This document shows positions 27,435 through 35,594 of a stretch of 64,000 nt of DNA, one piece after another. The translations under genes were made by a program, and so were the position numbers. The notes beneath the pieces are model-generated. The model did not search any database, was not told where the DNA came from, and was given only the letters and a program-made list of their open reading frames with translations. Location: the NCBI GenBank assembly GCA_016845245.1, contig JAERSY010000067.1:1-64000 (forward strand), given 5' to 3'. The stretch's first letter is position 1; every line of letters begins with the position of its first letter. The stretch is from Phycisphaerae bacterium (GTDB lineage Bacteria; Planctomycetota; Phycisphaerae; Phycisphaerales; SM1A02).

Positions 27435-28277
27435 TTAATTCGCTACACCTACAAGGGAGATGTTTGCGTTGTTCGCAGCATCAATGACTTCGGGTGCATC
27501 AAGCAAGATGACCCTGCCTGTGCCAACTGCAATGCAACCGCACCCAGCAGCAGCGCACTGCTGAATCGTTTCGACGCCAATTGAGGGCACATCTGCACGC
27601 ATGTCGTGGTCATCCGCTGCAGTTTTAATGAGCGTCCAACCCTTCTTTTTGCATAGTTCGCCCGCTCGTTGAATGAGCGAGGCGGTGCCTTCAATGGCTT
27701 CAACTGCAATGACATCACCTTCACGAACAGCCATCGATTGGCCAATGTGCAGTCCTGCTGTTTGCGTCAATAACGGCCAACCAAACGCGATGTCATTCTG
27801 CTGTCGTTCGCTTGGTTGCACACTTCCGAGTGTGTTGTGACCAGCAAGGTGCTCTTGAATATGCGTTGTGGAATCGATGAGTGTCACTCCTGAGCGATGA
27901 AGTTCGTCAGCAATCGCTGATAAGACTGTCGCGTCACGTCGGTCGTGACGCAGGGTTTTGTACCAGAGTAACAGACCCTTGGTATCTGGCATGATTCTAA
28001 AGAGTCTAAGCGGGTCATGCATCACTTGCTTGCCAACACCGCCAACCATGATTGCGTCCTCGACGTGCCATTTTTTAAGTTGTTTGACCCAAGAACCAAT
28101 TCTTGCAAGACCAACTTTCTTGAATGTATCACACTCTTCTGGAAGTTCAGGTCGGTATTGCTTGCTGAGCCCAACACAGCACACCTTGTATCCAGCGGTT
28201 CGTGCGCCTCTGGCAACAAGAATGGGAAGAATCCCATTCCCTGCAATCATCCCAATGATTGGTTGCTGGTTTGACAT
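27435..28277 (-). CDS. lpxI: UDP-2,3-diacylglucosamine pyrophosphatase LpxI
   Basis: Hydrolyses UDP-2,3-diacylglucosamine to lipid X in lipid A synthesis, the functional substitute for LpxH. With the ATG at 28277 the protein has 280 residues, the family's usual length, and begins IGMIAGNGILPILVARGARTAGY. Further family marks are VGGVGKQ, DATVLSAIADELHRSGV, VAVEAIEGTASLIQRAG (in pieces), KTAADDHDMRADVPSIGVETIQ with its conserved acidic residues, and AAGCGCIAVGTGRVILLD. The start is not certain: an ATG at 28295 is also in frame, and the ribosome binding site is weak. Together with the LpxL-like gene it shows that this organism makes lipid A. Confidence 0.9.
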   Translation of the reverse strand: MSNQQPIIGMIAGNGILPILVARGARTAGYKVCCVGLSKQYRPELPEECDTFKKVGLARIGSWVKQLKKWHVEDAIMVGGVGKQVMHDPLRLFRIMPDTKGLLLWYKTLRHDRRDATVLSAIADELHRSGVTLIDSTTHIQEHLAGHNTLGSVQPSERQQNDIAFGWPLLTQTAGLHIGQSMAVREGDVIAVEAIEGTASLIQRAGELCKKKGWTLIKTAADDHDMRADVPSIGVETIQQCAAAGCGCIAVGTGRVILLDAPEVIDAANNANISLVGVAN

Positions 28278-28284
28278 ACCAGTA

Positions 28285-28884
28285 TTATCGAGCATCTCGC
28301 GAAGAATGCATTGGCAATATTTCTTCTGGTTTTGGTTGATGAACATCTTGTGATTGAAAGTACTCGAATAAATTTTCAACCGAGGTGTCAATGTGCAATA
28401 GTGACCTTAGTGCGGGACGCATAAAACCACGCTCAATGCCATGGTCAAGCATGGCGATGAGTGGGTCGAAATACCCTTCGATGTTGAGAATGCCAATGGG
28501 TTTTGCGTGGTCATGAATCTGTCTGCCAACAAGAACTTCAAAAAACTCTTCGTACGTCCCAATGCCGCCGGGCAACATGAGAAATCCATCACCTTTTTGG
28601 ATCATCATTGTCCGGCGCTCTTGCATCGTCTTGACAACAATAAGTTCATCGCAATCATTGTTGGCTTGTTCAAGTTCGACAAACTTTTCAGTAATCACGC
28701 CGTGAACACGCGCGCCATGTTTGGCAGCAGTCCGAGCCACTGTGCCCATGAGTCCAATTGAACCGCCACCATACACGAGCGAGTAATGACGCTCAGCAAT
28801 GTGCTTGCCAACACACACTGCCGCATCATGAAAGACGCTGTCTAGTGACGTGGATGACCCGCAATACACCGTTAATGCATTCAC
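28285..28884 (-). CDS. LOG family protein (nucleotide 5'-monophosphate phosphoribohydrolase-like)
   Basis: A 199-residue member of the lysine-decarboxylase-like/LOG family. The binding motif is complete: YGGGSIGLMG at 38-47, and PGGIGTYEEFFE starting at 105. LOG proteins cleave the N-glycosidic bond of nucleoside monophosphates, releasing ribose 5-phosphate; plant and some bacterial members activate cytokinins, others work on AMP or pyrimidine nucleotides. It overlaps dsbD by ATGA and is followed by lpxI after 7 bases. The old label lysine decarboxylase should not be used. The substrate is unknown. Confidence 0.88.
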   Translation of the reverse strand: MNALTVYCGSSTSLDSVFHDAAVCVGKHIAERHYSLVYGGGSIGLMGTVARTAAKHGARVHGVITEKFVELEQANNDCDELIVVKTMQERRTMMIQKGDGFLMLPGGIGTYEEFFEVLVGRQIHDHAKPIGILNIEGYFDPLIAMLDHGIERGFMRPALRSLLHIDTSVENLFEYFQSQDVHQPKPEEILPMHSSRDAR

Positions 28885-30821
28885 TGCGATTCCTTAGCAC
28901 TTTCTACGGCATTCAAAATTTGATCAACGGTATAAAAATCACCGCGGAACACTTCTTCGCCATTTCCGTCATTGATAATGAGTAGTGGGATTCGCAAGCC
29001 ATCGACATCATTGAGGAATTGATTGCCGATTTCGTTGTTGCCAGTTATATCAACTTTAATTGGTGTGACGCCGTCCTCTTCGAACATCTCAACAATCGCT
29101 TGTTGGTTCAACACAGTGTTTTCTAAAAATTTGCAATTCAAACACCATTCGGCAGTGAATTCGATGACGGTAATGTTGTTCTGTTCGATTTCTTCTTCGA
29201 GAACAGCGGGGGTGTAATACTTCCAGTCAATCGGCCCTTTGTCAGTTAACTGGAATCCAGTTGCAATCGATGCAACGGCGAGAACCGCGCCAATCGCTCC
29301 AAAGATGAACTTCGGCATGTTTCTTTTTGCAATCTTCAATGTGCGAATTGCGAGCCAAACACCAGCGATTGCAACACACAACACAACTGCCCAAAGATAG
29401 AGGCGGGATGGCGGTGCGCCTTCTTGTTGGAGTATGCCGCTCAGACCAACGCCAACAAAGTACGTTGCGGCAGCGAGCATGAGCAAGCCCATGACTTGTT
29501 TGATGAGTTCGCTTGCTTCTCCTGCGCGTGGCATCTTCTCAACAAGTTTGGGGAATGCTGCCAAAACCAAGTAGGGGATAGCCATGCCAAATCCAATTGC
29601 ACCAAACACAGTCAAGGTGAGCCATTGATCTTGTTTTGCTGCCCAAGCAGCAGCAGCGCCCATAAAAGGTGCGGTGCACGGAGTCGAAAGCACGGCTGTC
29701 ATAATGCCGAACAAAAATGAACCGAGTGCAGAGTCATGCTTCGGGTTGACTTTATAGACAGCATTTGGAAGGCGTATCGTAAACAAGCCGCCCATGCCAA
29801 TTGCCATAATGCCAATAAAGAGCCCTAGACAAATCGTAAACGAGGGATACTGGAACAACTGATTGATTGCCGAGAACGAACTGATTCCAGCAATTGCAAA
29901 ACCAATGGCGAGCCACAAGAACATGACTCCGAACATCATCCAGAATCCAAGAATGAGTGTTTTCGCGCGGCTACCCGCACTTGCACTTAGTCCCATGATT
30001 TTGATTGGTATCACCGGAAGAACGCACGGCGTAAGGTTGAGGAGAAATCCTCCACCCATTGCGACAATGAGTAAAAGCAGCAAACCGCCCGTGCCACGAG
30101 TGTTGATTGAAAACTGTAATCCAAAGGCGTCAAACGGAACGATGTGTTTTGTGGTTCCAGTTTCGCCAGCATGAATTCTCGCAAAGACTGAACTGTCGAA
30201 CGCATCAAAAGTATCGCCTGCGTGTGCTGCTTCATTTGTTAACTCACTTGGATCAACAATCTGTAGTTCAACCGAGACGCCTTCATAATCGTCCCACCTG
30301 TTTCCATCACCCGGTTTGGGCGTGGGTCTTAAACAACTTGAATCGTCACACACCTGAAAGATTGGCTTGATGTTGATGGAGACTGTGCCAAGCGCCGCAT
30401 CGGGTCCAATCGTAATTGGAACAAAGATGATTGCTTTGTCTTCATAGACATCGTAGTCAACAGGGGAACTGCCAAATCCAACATTGACCGTATGCGGTCT
30501 TGGCCATTGGATGAAGTGCTCATGAACACTCAGTGTTGAGCCCTCAAGATGCTCAATGACAAGGTCTGTCGCGATGTAATCTTTCGCATTCCCGAGTTCT
30601 TTTGGAATGACTGGCGAATGGGTGTGGGCATGGAAGCCATGTTCGTGATCGAGAGTCACAGCGAGAACGACATCAGCACCTTGAGCGACATGAGACTGGC
30701 TCAATTGCGCTGAAACGGTGACCTTATCTCTCGAATCATGGAATTTGCCAGGTTGACCAAAAAGGTCATTTGGCAAAAACAGCGATAGAAGGACTAAAAA
30801 TAGCGTTTTAAGGGGTAGCAT
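28881..30821 (-). CDS. dsbD: Thiol:disulfide interchange protein DsbD
   Basis: Carries reducing power from cytoplasmic thioredoxin across the inner membrane. The 646-residue protein shows all three parts: a signal peptide and periplasmic alpha domain with the cysteine pair in CDDSSC, a transmembrane core with LNLTPCVLPVIPIKIMG and STPCTAPFMGAA each providing a redox cysteine, and a C-terminal thioredoxin-like domain with CLNC at 560-563. A consensus TATAAT (30829-30834, minus strand) lies only 7 bases before the ATG, with no ribosome binding site, so the mRNA is probably leaderless. It is the first gene of the long minus-strand run. Confidence 0.93.
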   Translation of the reverse strand: MLPLKTLFLVLLSLFLPNDLFGQPGKFHDSRDKVTVSAQLSQSHVAQGADVVLAVTLDHEHGFHAHTHSPVIPKELGNAKDYIATDLVIEHLEGSTLSVHEHFIQWPRPHTVNVGFGSSPVDYDVYEDKAIIFVPITIGPDAALGTVSINIKPIFQVCDDSSCLRPTPKPGDGNRWDDYEGVSVELQIVDPSELTNEAAHAGDTFDAFDSSVFARIHAGETGTTKHIVPFDAFGLQFSINTRGTGGLLLLLIVAMGGGFLLNLTPCVLPVIPIKIMGLSASAGSRAKTLILGFWMMFGVMFLWLAIGFAIAGISSFSAINQLFQYPSFTICLGLFIGIMAIGMGGLFTIRLPNAVYKVNPKHDSALGSFLFGIMTAVLSTPCTAPFMGAAAAWAAKQDQWLTLTVFGAIGFGMAIPYLVLAAFPKLVEKMPRAGEASELIKQVMGLLMLAAATYFVGVGLSGILQQEGAPPSRLYLWAVVLCVAIAGVWLAIRTLKIAKRNMPKFIFGAIGAVLAVASIATGFQLTDKGPIDWKYYTPAVLEEEIEQNNITVIEFTAEWCLNCKFLENTVLNQQAIVEMFEEDGVTPIKVDITGNNEIGNQFLNDVDGLRIPLLIINDGNGEEVFRGDFYTVDQILNAVESAKESQ

Positions 30822-30828
30822 TCCGTTA

Positions 30829-30834
30829 ATTATA
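30829..30834 (-). promoter_or_regulatory. Consensus -10 box of dsbD, giving a leaderless start
   Basis: TATAAT on the minus strand with 7 bases between its end and the dsbD ATG. Transcription normally begins about 7 bases after the -10 box, which places +1 at or next to the A of the start codon. The -35 position (ACTCAC-like) is poor. Confidence 0.5.
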
Positions 30835-30856
30835 GAGGGTAGTTGACGTCAGTGAG

Positions 30857-30885
30857 TTGCGTTTTATTGCCAGTACGCATACCCT
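30857..30885 (+). promoter_or_regulatory. Candidate promoter for the nusA leader RNA
   Basis: TTGCGT (30857-30862) and TACCCT (30880-30885) are spaced by 17 bases and sit upstream of the structured leader. Transcription would start near 30892, just before a hairpin with arms GGTAGCAA and TTGCTGCC (30898-30918). The -10 match is moderate, so confidence is limited. Confidence 0.35.
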
Positions 30886-30947
30886 GTACCGTTTACCGGT
30901 AGCAAATCGGTTGCTGCCATCTGTTTCACTGTGAAAGGAGTGATGTA

Positions 30948-30992
30948 ATGATCCAAAAAGGATCTTTACAACAAGTCAGCCATGACTGCTAA
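30948..30992 (+). CDS. Possible 14-codon leader peptide in the nusA leader
   Basis: ATG at 30948 opens a 14-codon frame, MIQKGSLQQVSHDC, ending TAA. It has a strong AGGAG Shine-Dalgarno (30936-30940) seven bases upstream, better than that of most genes here. Directly before it a start-stop pair, ATG TAA (30943-30948), overlaps its ATG. The peptide's first codons lie in one hairpin and its last codons and stop in the next (30982-31002), so ribosome movement would change folding. No amino acid is strongly over-represented apart from three Gln. Confidence 0.45.
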   Translation: MIQKGSLQQVSHDC

Positions 30993-31117
30993 TCGCAGTC
31001 ATCCCGTGGCCACGTGCCTCTGCGTTGGGCTTGAATGCCTTGGAGGCAATGGCGTGATCTGAGTCATTTGTATGAGGATCGATTGTGTCGTATGACACCC
31101 GTCAGTTACCTGACCAC

Positions 31118-31143
31118 GGGACCGCTTGTCGGCCCCTTTTTTT
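31118..31143 (+). terminator. Intrinsic terminator inside the nusA leader
   Basis: Arms GGGACCG and CGGCCCC (one A-C mismatch) with loop CTTGT are followed by seven T (31137-31143). It stands 60 bases before the nusA ATG and would stop transcription unless the GGG of its 5' arm is held in helix P1. Confidence 0.8.
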
Positions 31144-31202
31144 ATTCCAATAGACAATTCAACATTCAAACAATTAAACAACTACAGAGATAGGAAGAAC
31201 AC

Positions 31203-32645
31203 ATGAACCAAGAAACAATCAGACTCATCGATTCAATTGCAAAACAGCGAAAGATTGACAAAGCTGTCATCATCGCAGACCTCGAACAAGCAATGGTGAG
31301 TGCTGCACGCAAGCACTTCAACTCGCTTGATACGGAAGAGTTTTCATGCAACATGGACGCGCTTACGGGCGAAATTTGCATCTGGCGCCACTTAGACGAA
31401 GGCGCTGTTGAAGTTCCACTTGAAGAATTGGGCAGAATTCCAGCACAAACTGCAAAACAAGTCATGATTCAACGGTTCAGAGAAGATGAACGGTCAGGCA
31501 TTTTTGATGAATACATCGATAAAGCTGGCGAGTTAGTCACTGGAACATGCAGTCGCTATGAAGGCGGTTCACTCATCGTCCAACTCGACAAGGGTGGTCG
31601 CGTTGAGGGCTTTATGCCACGAAGCGAGCAGATTCCTGGAGAACAATTCCGAGCAGGTGACAGAGTTCGTTGTTACATCATCGATGTTCGTGACACAGGC
31701 AGTCAAATCAAAATCGTTCTTTCTCGAAGTCACCACGACTTTATTCGCCGTCTATTCGAAGCGGAAGTCCCAGAAGTCCAAGAGCACGTCATCGAGATTC
31801 ACGCAATGTCTCGTGAGCCCGGCTTTAGAACGAAGATTGCAGTCACCTCAAATGACTCCAAAGTAGACCCAGTTGGCGCATGCGTTGGCGTCCGCGGTTC
31901 CCGCATTCGCAACATTGTTGAGGAACTTGGTGGCGAGAAAATCGACATCGTTCGTTGGAATGAATCAAGTCAAGTGCTCATCTCAAATGCACTGAAACCA
32001 GCAGAAGTCGACGATGTGAGTTTATGTTTTGAACTTGGCCGCGCAACAATTATCGTTCGTGATGACCAATTGTCACTTGCGATTGGTCGTCGAGGTCAAA
32101 ACGTTCGACTCGCTGCTCGATTAACGGGCTGGGACATTGACATTTTGACACCAGAGGAATACCAAAAAGGATTGGAAATCTTGTGGGATGCGTTGAAACC
32201 AGTTGATGGCGTCGAAGAAGAGATGCTCGACCGCATGGCAGCAATGGGCATCATCAGCATTTTCGACGTTGAAGAGATTGGTCGAAACGTTCTTGAAGAA
32301 GACCTTGAGATTCCAAAACAAGTTGCTGACAGAATCATCAACCAAGCGATTGAGCGGTCCAAAGAAGTGACTGAGCAACAAGAAGCTGCAAAACTTGCTG
32401 AAGAAGCATTGCGAGCAGAAGAAGAAGCAGCAGCAGATGCAGTTCTTGCAGCAGCAACTGATGAAGACAGTGAAGCAGCAGCGGATTCGATTCTGAGTTT
32501 TGATGATGACGCTGAAGCAGAGCCAGCGGTTGCTGAAACTAAAACAGAAGAAGCCCCAGTGGTAGAAGAAGTTCAAGAGAGTGTCGAAGAAGTTTCAACT
32601 GCAGATGAAGAAGAAGCTGAAGCAGCAACAACGGAACAGGAATAA
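31203..32645 (+). CDS. nusA: Transcription termination/antitermination factor NusA
   Basis: RNA-polymerase-binding elongation factor, 480 residues. The N-terminal domain (about 1-105) is followed by an S1 domain (about 108-175, GELVTGTCSRYEGGSLIVQL), KH1 with VGVRGSRIRNIVEELGGEKIDI near 225-245 and KH2 with LAIGRRGQNVRLAARLTGWDIDI near 290-312. After residue 360 comes a helix-hairpin-helix-like segment and then a long acidic Glu/Ala/Val tail (about 395-480) of low complexity. It is the first gene of the run to 37887. rimP, usually directly upstream, is missing. NusA is known to act on paused polymerase at hairpins, so control through a terminating leader could be autogenous. Confidence 0.96.
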   Translation: MNQETIRLIDSIAKQRKIDKAVIIADLEQAMVSAARKHFNSLDTEEFSCNMDALTGEICIWRHLDEGAVEVPLEELGRIPAQTAKQVMIQRFREDERSGIFDEYIDKAGELVTGTCSRYEGGSLIVQLDKGGRVEGFMPRSEQIPGEQFRAGDRVRCYIIDVRDTGSQIKIVLSRSHHDFIRRLFEAEVPEVQEHVIEIHAMSREPGFRTKIAVTSNDSKVDPVGACVGVRGSRIRNIVEELGGEKIDIVRWNESSQVLISNALKPAEVDDVSLCFELGRATIIVRDDQLSLAIGRRGQNVRLAARLTGWDIDILTPEEYQKGLEILWDALKPVDGVEEEMLDRMAAMGIISIFDVEEIGRNVLEEDLEIPKQVADRIINQAIERSKEVTEQQEAAKLAEEALRAEEEAAADAVLAAATDEDSEAAADSILSFDDDAEAEPAVAETKTEEAPVVEEVQESVEEVSTADEEEAEAATTEQE

Positions 32646-32676
32646 CCCTTAACCAACTATTGATCGGAGCACATAC

Positions 32677-35208
32677 GTGGCAAAGAAAACATCGACAACT
32701 CGAGTCCACCAATTAGCCAAGAAACTTGGCGTTGGTTCTAAGGATATCGTTGCGAAATGTCAAAGTGAAGGGATTCCAGACATCACAAATCACATGTCTG
32801 CTGTATCTGCGGGATTGGCAGCAACAATTAGTGAGTGGTTTAGTGAAAGCACAGGTCAATCTTCAGCAATTGAAACAGCAGAGAAAGTCAACATCGCTGC
32901 AGTAAAAGCCAAAGCAAAGAAGAAGACCAAGAAGAAGACAACGAAGAAGGTGGGTGGCACGAAATCTCCAGCCAAGACGGAAGGCGACTCGGAGACCGAA
33001 GCTGTGAAGCCAGTTGGTCGAAAAATGGATACGCCAACTAAAGCAAAGATGGCTGGTCCTCGCGTCATTCGTATCGAAGAGCCAGAACCAGAGCCGCAAC
33101 CGCGTAGACCTCGCCAAGCGCCAACTGGTCCAGCAGCTCAAATGGGCGGCGGTGTTCGAATGCCCGAACAAATGCCACCTCAAGAAGATGGTGGAAGGGG
33201 TTCGCGACGAAACAAACGTCGAACGAACACGAAACAAACAGAGCGTGGCTCGCGTCAATCCCAACAACAGGACGACCGAAACAATTCAAACTGGAGAAAA
33301 CAAGACCTTCTTGAACGTGAAAACCGTTTAAGAAGAAGTGGTGGATTCTTCAGGCAAGCTCGTCGAGACAGTCAAAAGCGTTCAGATAAACCAGCAGTCC
33401 GTGCAAAAACACTTGCGCAGACTGGCGGCAAAGTCGCGATCTCTGAACCAATCTTTATCAAAGAGCTTTCCGCGGTCACAGGAATCAAAGCAGCAGAGAT
33501 TTTGAAGAAACTCATGCTTGATGGCGAAATGAAAACCGTCAACGATTCTCTTGAAACTGAAACAGCGGTCGAAATGATGATGGAGTTCGGGATTGAACTT
33601 GAAGTGGTTGAAGCAAAAACAGCTGAAGATGTGATTGCAGAATCATTCTCAAGTAGAGAAATCCAAAATGAACAATCACGTTCGCCTGTTGTCACAATTC
33701 TCGGCCACGTTGACCACGGTAAAACATCATTGCTCGATACGATTCGAAGTGCAAATGTTGCAGACGGTGAAGCAGGCGGTATTACGCAGGCAACAAGTGC
33801 ATTTAGAGTGCCTGTTGTTGCAGGCGAAACTGAACGCCTCGTCACGTTTATTGACACGCCCGGCCACGAAGCATTTACAGAAATGCGTGCTCGAGGTGCA
33901 AAAGTAACTGACGTTGTGGTTCTTGTGATTGCAGCAGATGACGGCGTGATGCCACAAACCATTGAATCAATCAACCACGCAAAAGCAGCGGGCGTGCCAA
34001 TCGTTATTGCATTAAACAAGATTGACAAACAACAAGCGACGGATGAAAACATCCAGCGTATTCTTGGTCAACTTGCAGAACACGAGTTAAACCCTGTTGA
34101 TTGGGGCGGTGATATTGAAGTCATCAGAACAAGTGCGATTGAAAAAATTGGCATCCAAGATTTGTTAGAAGTGCTTGATTATCAAGCTGAACTTCTTGAA
34201 TTGAAAGCTGATTTTGAAGGTCCTGCAGAAGGCACAATCATTGAAGCGCATGTTGCAGAAGGTCGCGGGCCAGTTGCAAACATCCTTGTGCAACAAGGTC
34301 GCCTCAAGAAGGGCGACTTCATCGTCGCTGGTCGAGGGTATGGCCGCGTTCGTGCGTTAATGAATGAAAACGGTGAGCAAGCTGAAGAGGGCTTGCCATC
34401 AACGCCGCTCCAAGTACTCGGACTTTCTGAAGTTCCTGATGCTGGCGATAAGTTTTACATTGTGAAATCACTCAAAGAAGCGGAGAATGCAGCTAAAGAA
34501 CGAGTGCAACAACTCAGACAAGCTGAACTGTCGAGAGAAAAGGTCACGCTTGATAACATCTTTGACCAAATGAAGATTGCAGATCAGCGTGAATTGCCAG
34601 TCATTGTTAAAGGTGACGTGCAGGGCTCGATTGAAACGCTACGCTCGACGATTGGAAAAATTGGCAACGATGAAGCCGTGATTGCGATTAAGCACTCAGG
34701 TGTTGGCGGAATCAACGAATCTGATGTAAACCTTGCAGAGGCAAGCGGTGCAATCATCGTTGGCTTTAATGTCACAAGTACTGCGAAAGCAAGACAAGCC
34801 GCCGAGCAAAAAGGCGTTGAGATTCGATATTACGATGTCATCTACGATTTAACAGATGACCTTACAAAAGCACTTGAGGGTCTTCTTGATCCAGAGATTA
34901 AACTTGAAGTGCTTGGTCATGCTGAAGTCAGAGATGTCTTTAGAATTTCGAAAGTCGGCATGATTGCAGGTTGCTATGTGACTGACGGAACAATTGAACG
35001 TCATCAGCAAATTCGTGTGACTCGAGACGGCATTGTGATTGAAGCAGATCGACGCCTCGACCAACTCAAACGATTTAAAGACGACGCGAAGGAAGTCCGT
35101 TCAGGCCAAGAGTGTGGTATGAACATTGACGGTTACTCAGATATCAAGGTTGGCGATGTCATCGAGTGTTACAAATCACTGGAGGTCAAGCGGTCGCTTG
35201 AAGGATAA
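32677..35208 (+). CDS. infB: Translation initiation factor IF-2
   Basis: GTPase that brings initiator tRNA to the 30S subunit. The 843-residue protein starts at GTG 32677 behind GGAG. The IF2-N domain (about 8-60) is followed by a Lys-rich and Arg/Gln-rich disordered region (about 75-245), a second IF2-N-like element (about 255-315), and the G domain with GHVDHGKT (near 343-350), DTPGHEAF (near 393) and NKID (near 447). Domains II to IV complete the protein, with [18 protein letters not shown] marking domain III. Spacing to nusA is 31 bases and to rbfA 2 bases. Confidence 0.97.
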   Translation: MAKKTSTTRVHQLAKKLGVGSKDIVAKCQSEGIPDITNHMSAVSAGLAATISEWFSESTGQSSAIETAEKVNIAAVKAKAKKKTKKKTTKKVGGTKSPAKTEGDSETEAVKPVGRKMDTPTKAKMAGPRVIRIEEPEPEPQPRRPRQAPTGPAAQMGGGVRMPEQMPPQEDGGRGSRRNKRRTNTKQTERGSRQSQQQDDRNNSNWRKQDLLERENRLRRSGGFFRQARRDSQKRSDKPAVRAKTLAQTGGKVAISEPIFIKELSAVTGIKAAEILKKLMLDGEMKTVNDSLETETAVEMMMEFGIELEVVEAKTAEDVIAESFSSREIQNEQSRSPVVTILGHVDHGKTSLLDTIRSANVADGEAGGITQATSAFRVPVVAGETERLVTFIDTPGHEAFTEMRARGAKVTDVVVLVIAADDGVMPQTIESINHAKAAGVPIVIALNKIDKQQATDENIQRILGQLAEHELNPVDWGGDIEVIRTSAIEKIGIQDLLEVLDYQAELLELKADFEGPAEGTIIEAHVAEGRGPVANILVQQGRLKKGDFIVAGRGYGRVRALMNENGEQAEEGLPSTPLQVLGLSEVPDAGDKFYIVKSLKEAENAAKERVQQLRQAELSREKVTLDNIFDQMKIADQRELPVIVKGDVQGSIETLRSTIGKIGNDEAVIAIKHSGVGGINESDVNLAEASGAIIVGFNVTSTAKARQAAEQKGVEIRYYDVIYDLTDDLTKALEGLLDPEIKLEVLGHAEVRDVFRISKVGMIAGCYVTDGTIERHQQIRVTRDGIVIEADRRLDQLKRFKDDAKEVRSGQECGMNIDGYSDIKVGDVIECYKSLEVKRSLEG

Positions 35209-35210
35209 AC

Positions 35211-35594
35211 ATGACTCAGCGAACTGACCAAATCAGTACAACTCTACAAAGGGCAATTCAAAAAGTGTTGTCTAAGGGTCTTGCTGACCCACGTGTAAAG
35301 GGACTCATCACTGTGACAAGAGTTGATGTCGCACCTGATCTCACCCAAGCGACTGTGTATTGTTCGGTAACGCCGCATAAACACAGTCAAATTTCAATGA
35401 AGGGTGTTGAATCGGCAGCGACATGGATTCGAAGGCAAGTGTCTGACAATGTTCGATTCAGAAAAATGCCGGCCTTCACATTTAAGTTAGATGAACAATT
35501 GCTAAAGCAACAGGAAGTGTTATCAAGCATTGCTGAAGCAAGAGAAGAAGATGAGCGAAGAGCAAAATCAAATAATCAAAGGACAGAAGAGTGA
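35211..35594 (+). CDS. rbfA: Ribosome-binding factor A
   Basis: Assists late 30S maturation at the 16S 5' end. The 127-residue protein has the RbfA KH-type fold pattern: RTDQISTTLQRAIQKVLSKGLADPRVKGLITVTRVDVAPDLTQATVYCSV in pieces, then WIRRQVSDNVRFRKMPAFTFKLDEQL. It starts 2 bases after infB and its TGA overlaps the next gene's GTG. Position in the nusA-infB cluster is standard. The charged tail (EAREEDERRAKSNNQRTEE) is likely disordered. Confidence 0.93.
   Translation: MTQRTDQISTTLQRAIQKVLSKGLADPRVKGLITVTRVDVAPDLTQATVYCSVTPHKHSQISMKGVESAATWIRRQVSDNVRFRKMPAFTFKLDEQLLKQQEVLSSIAEAREEDERRAKSNNQRTEE

Larger units (their letters stand above)
30898..31143 (+). ncRNA. Multi-helix structured leader RNA with terminator upstream of nusA
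   Basis: At least eight perfect or near-perfect hairpins lie in series: GGTAGCAA/TTGCTGCC (30898-30918), GATCC-A5-GGATC (30950-30964), ATGACTGC/GCAGTCAT (30982-31002), then a long-range pair P1, TCCCGTGG with CCACGGGA (31002-31009 with 31114-31121), enclosing P2 (31011-31056, CACG TGCCTC/GAGGCA CGTG), P3 (31056-31080), P4 GTGTC-GTAT-GACAC (31085-31098) and P5 GTCAG-TTAC-CTGAC (31101-31114). The 3' strand of P1 shares GGG with the 5' arm of an intrinsic terminator, so the two are mutually exclusive. This is the build of a riboswitch or attenuator, or of a free-standing small RNA. No Rfam family is recognised by eye: SRP, 6S, tmRNA and RNase P motifs are absent. Confidence 0.6.

Noticed and set aside
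28285-28884. Lysine decarboxylase functionally linked to lysine aminotransferase
   Set aside because: The PGGIGTYEE motif marks the LOG nucleotide phosphoribohydrolase family, which does not decarboxylate lysine, and the two loci are far apart.
31002-31121. A tRNA-like element, because P1 is a 7-8 bp stem resembling an acceptor stem
   Set aside because: There is no TTCGA-type T-loop (the last hairpin has a four-base loop), no anticodon-like 7-base loop and the element is about 120 bases long.
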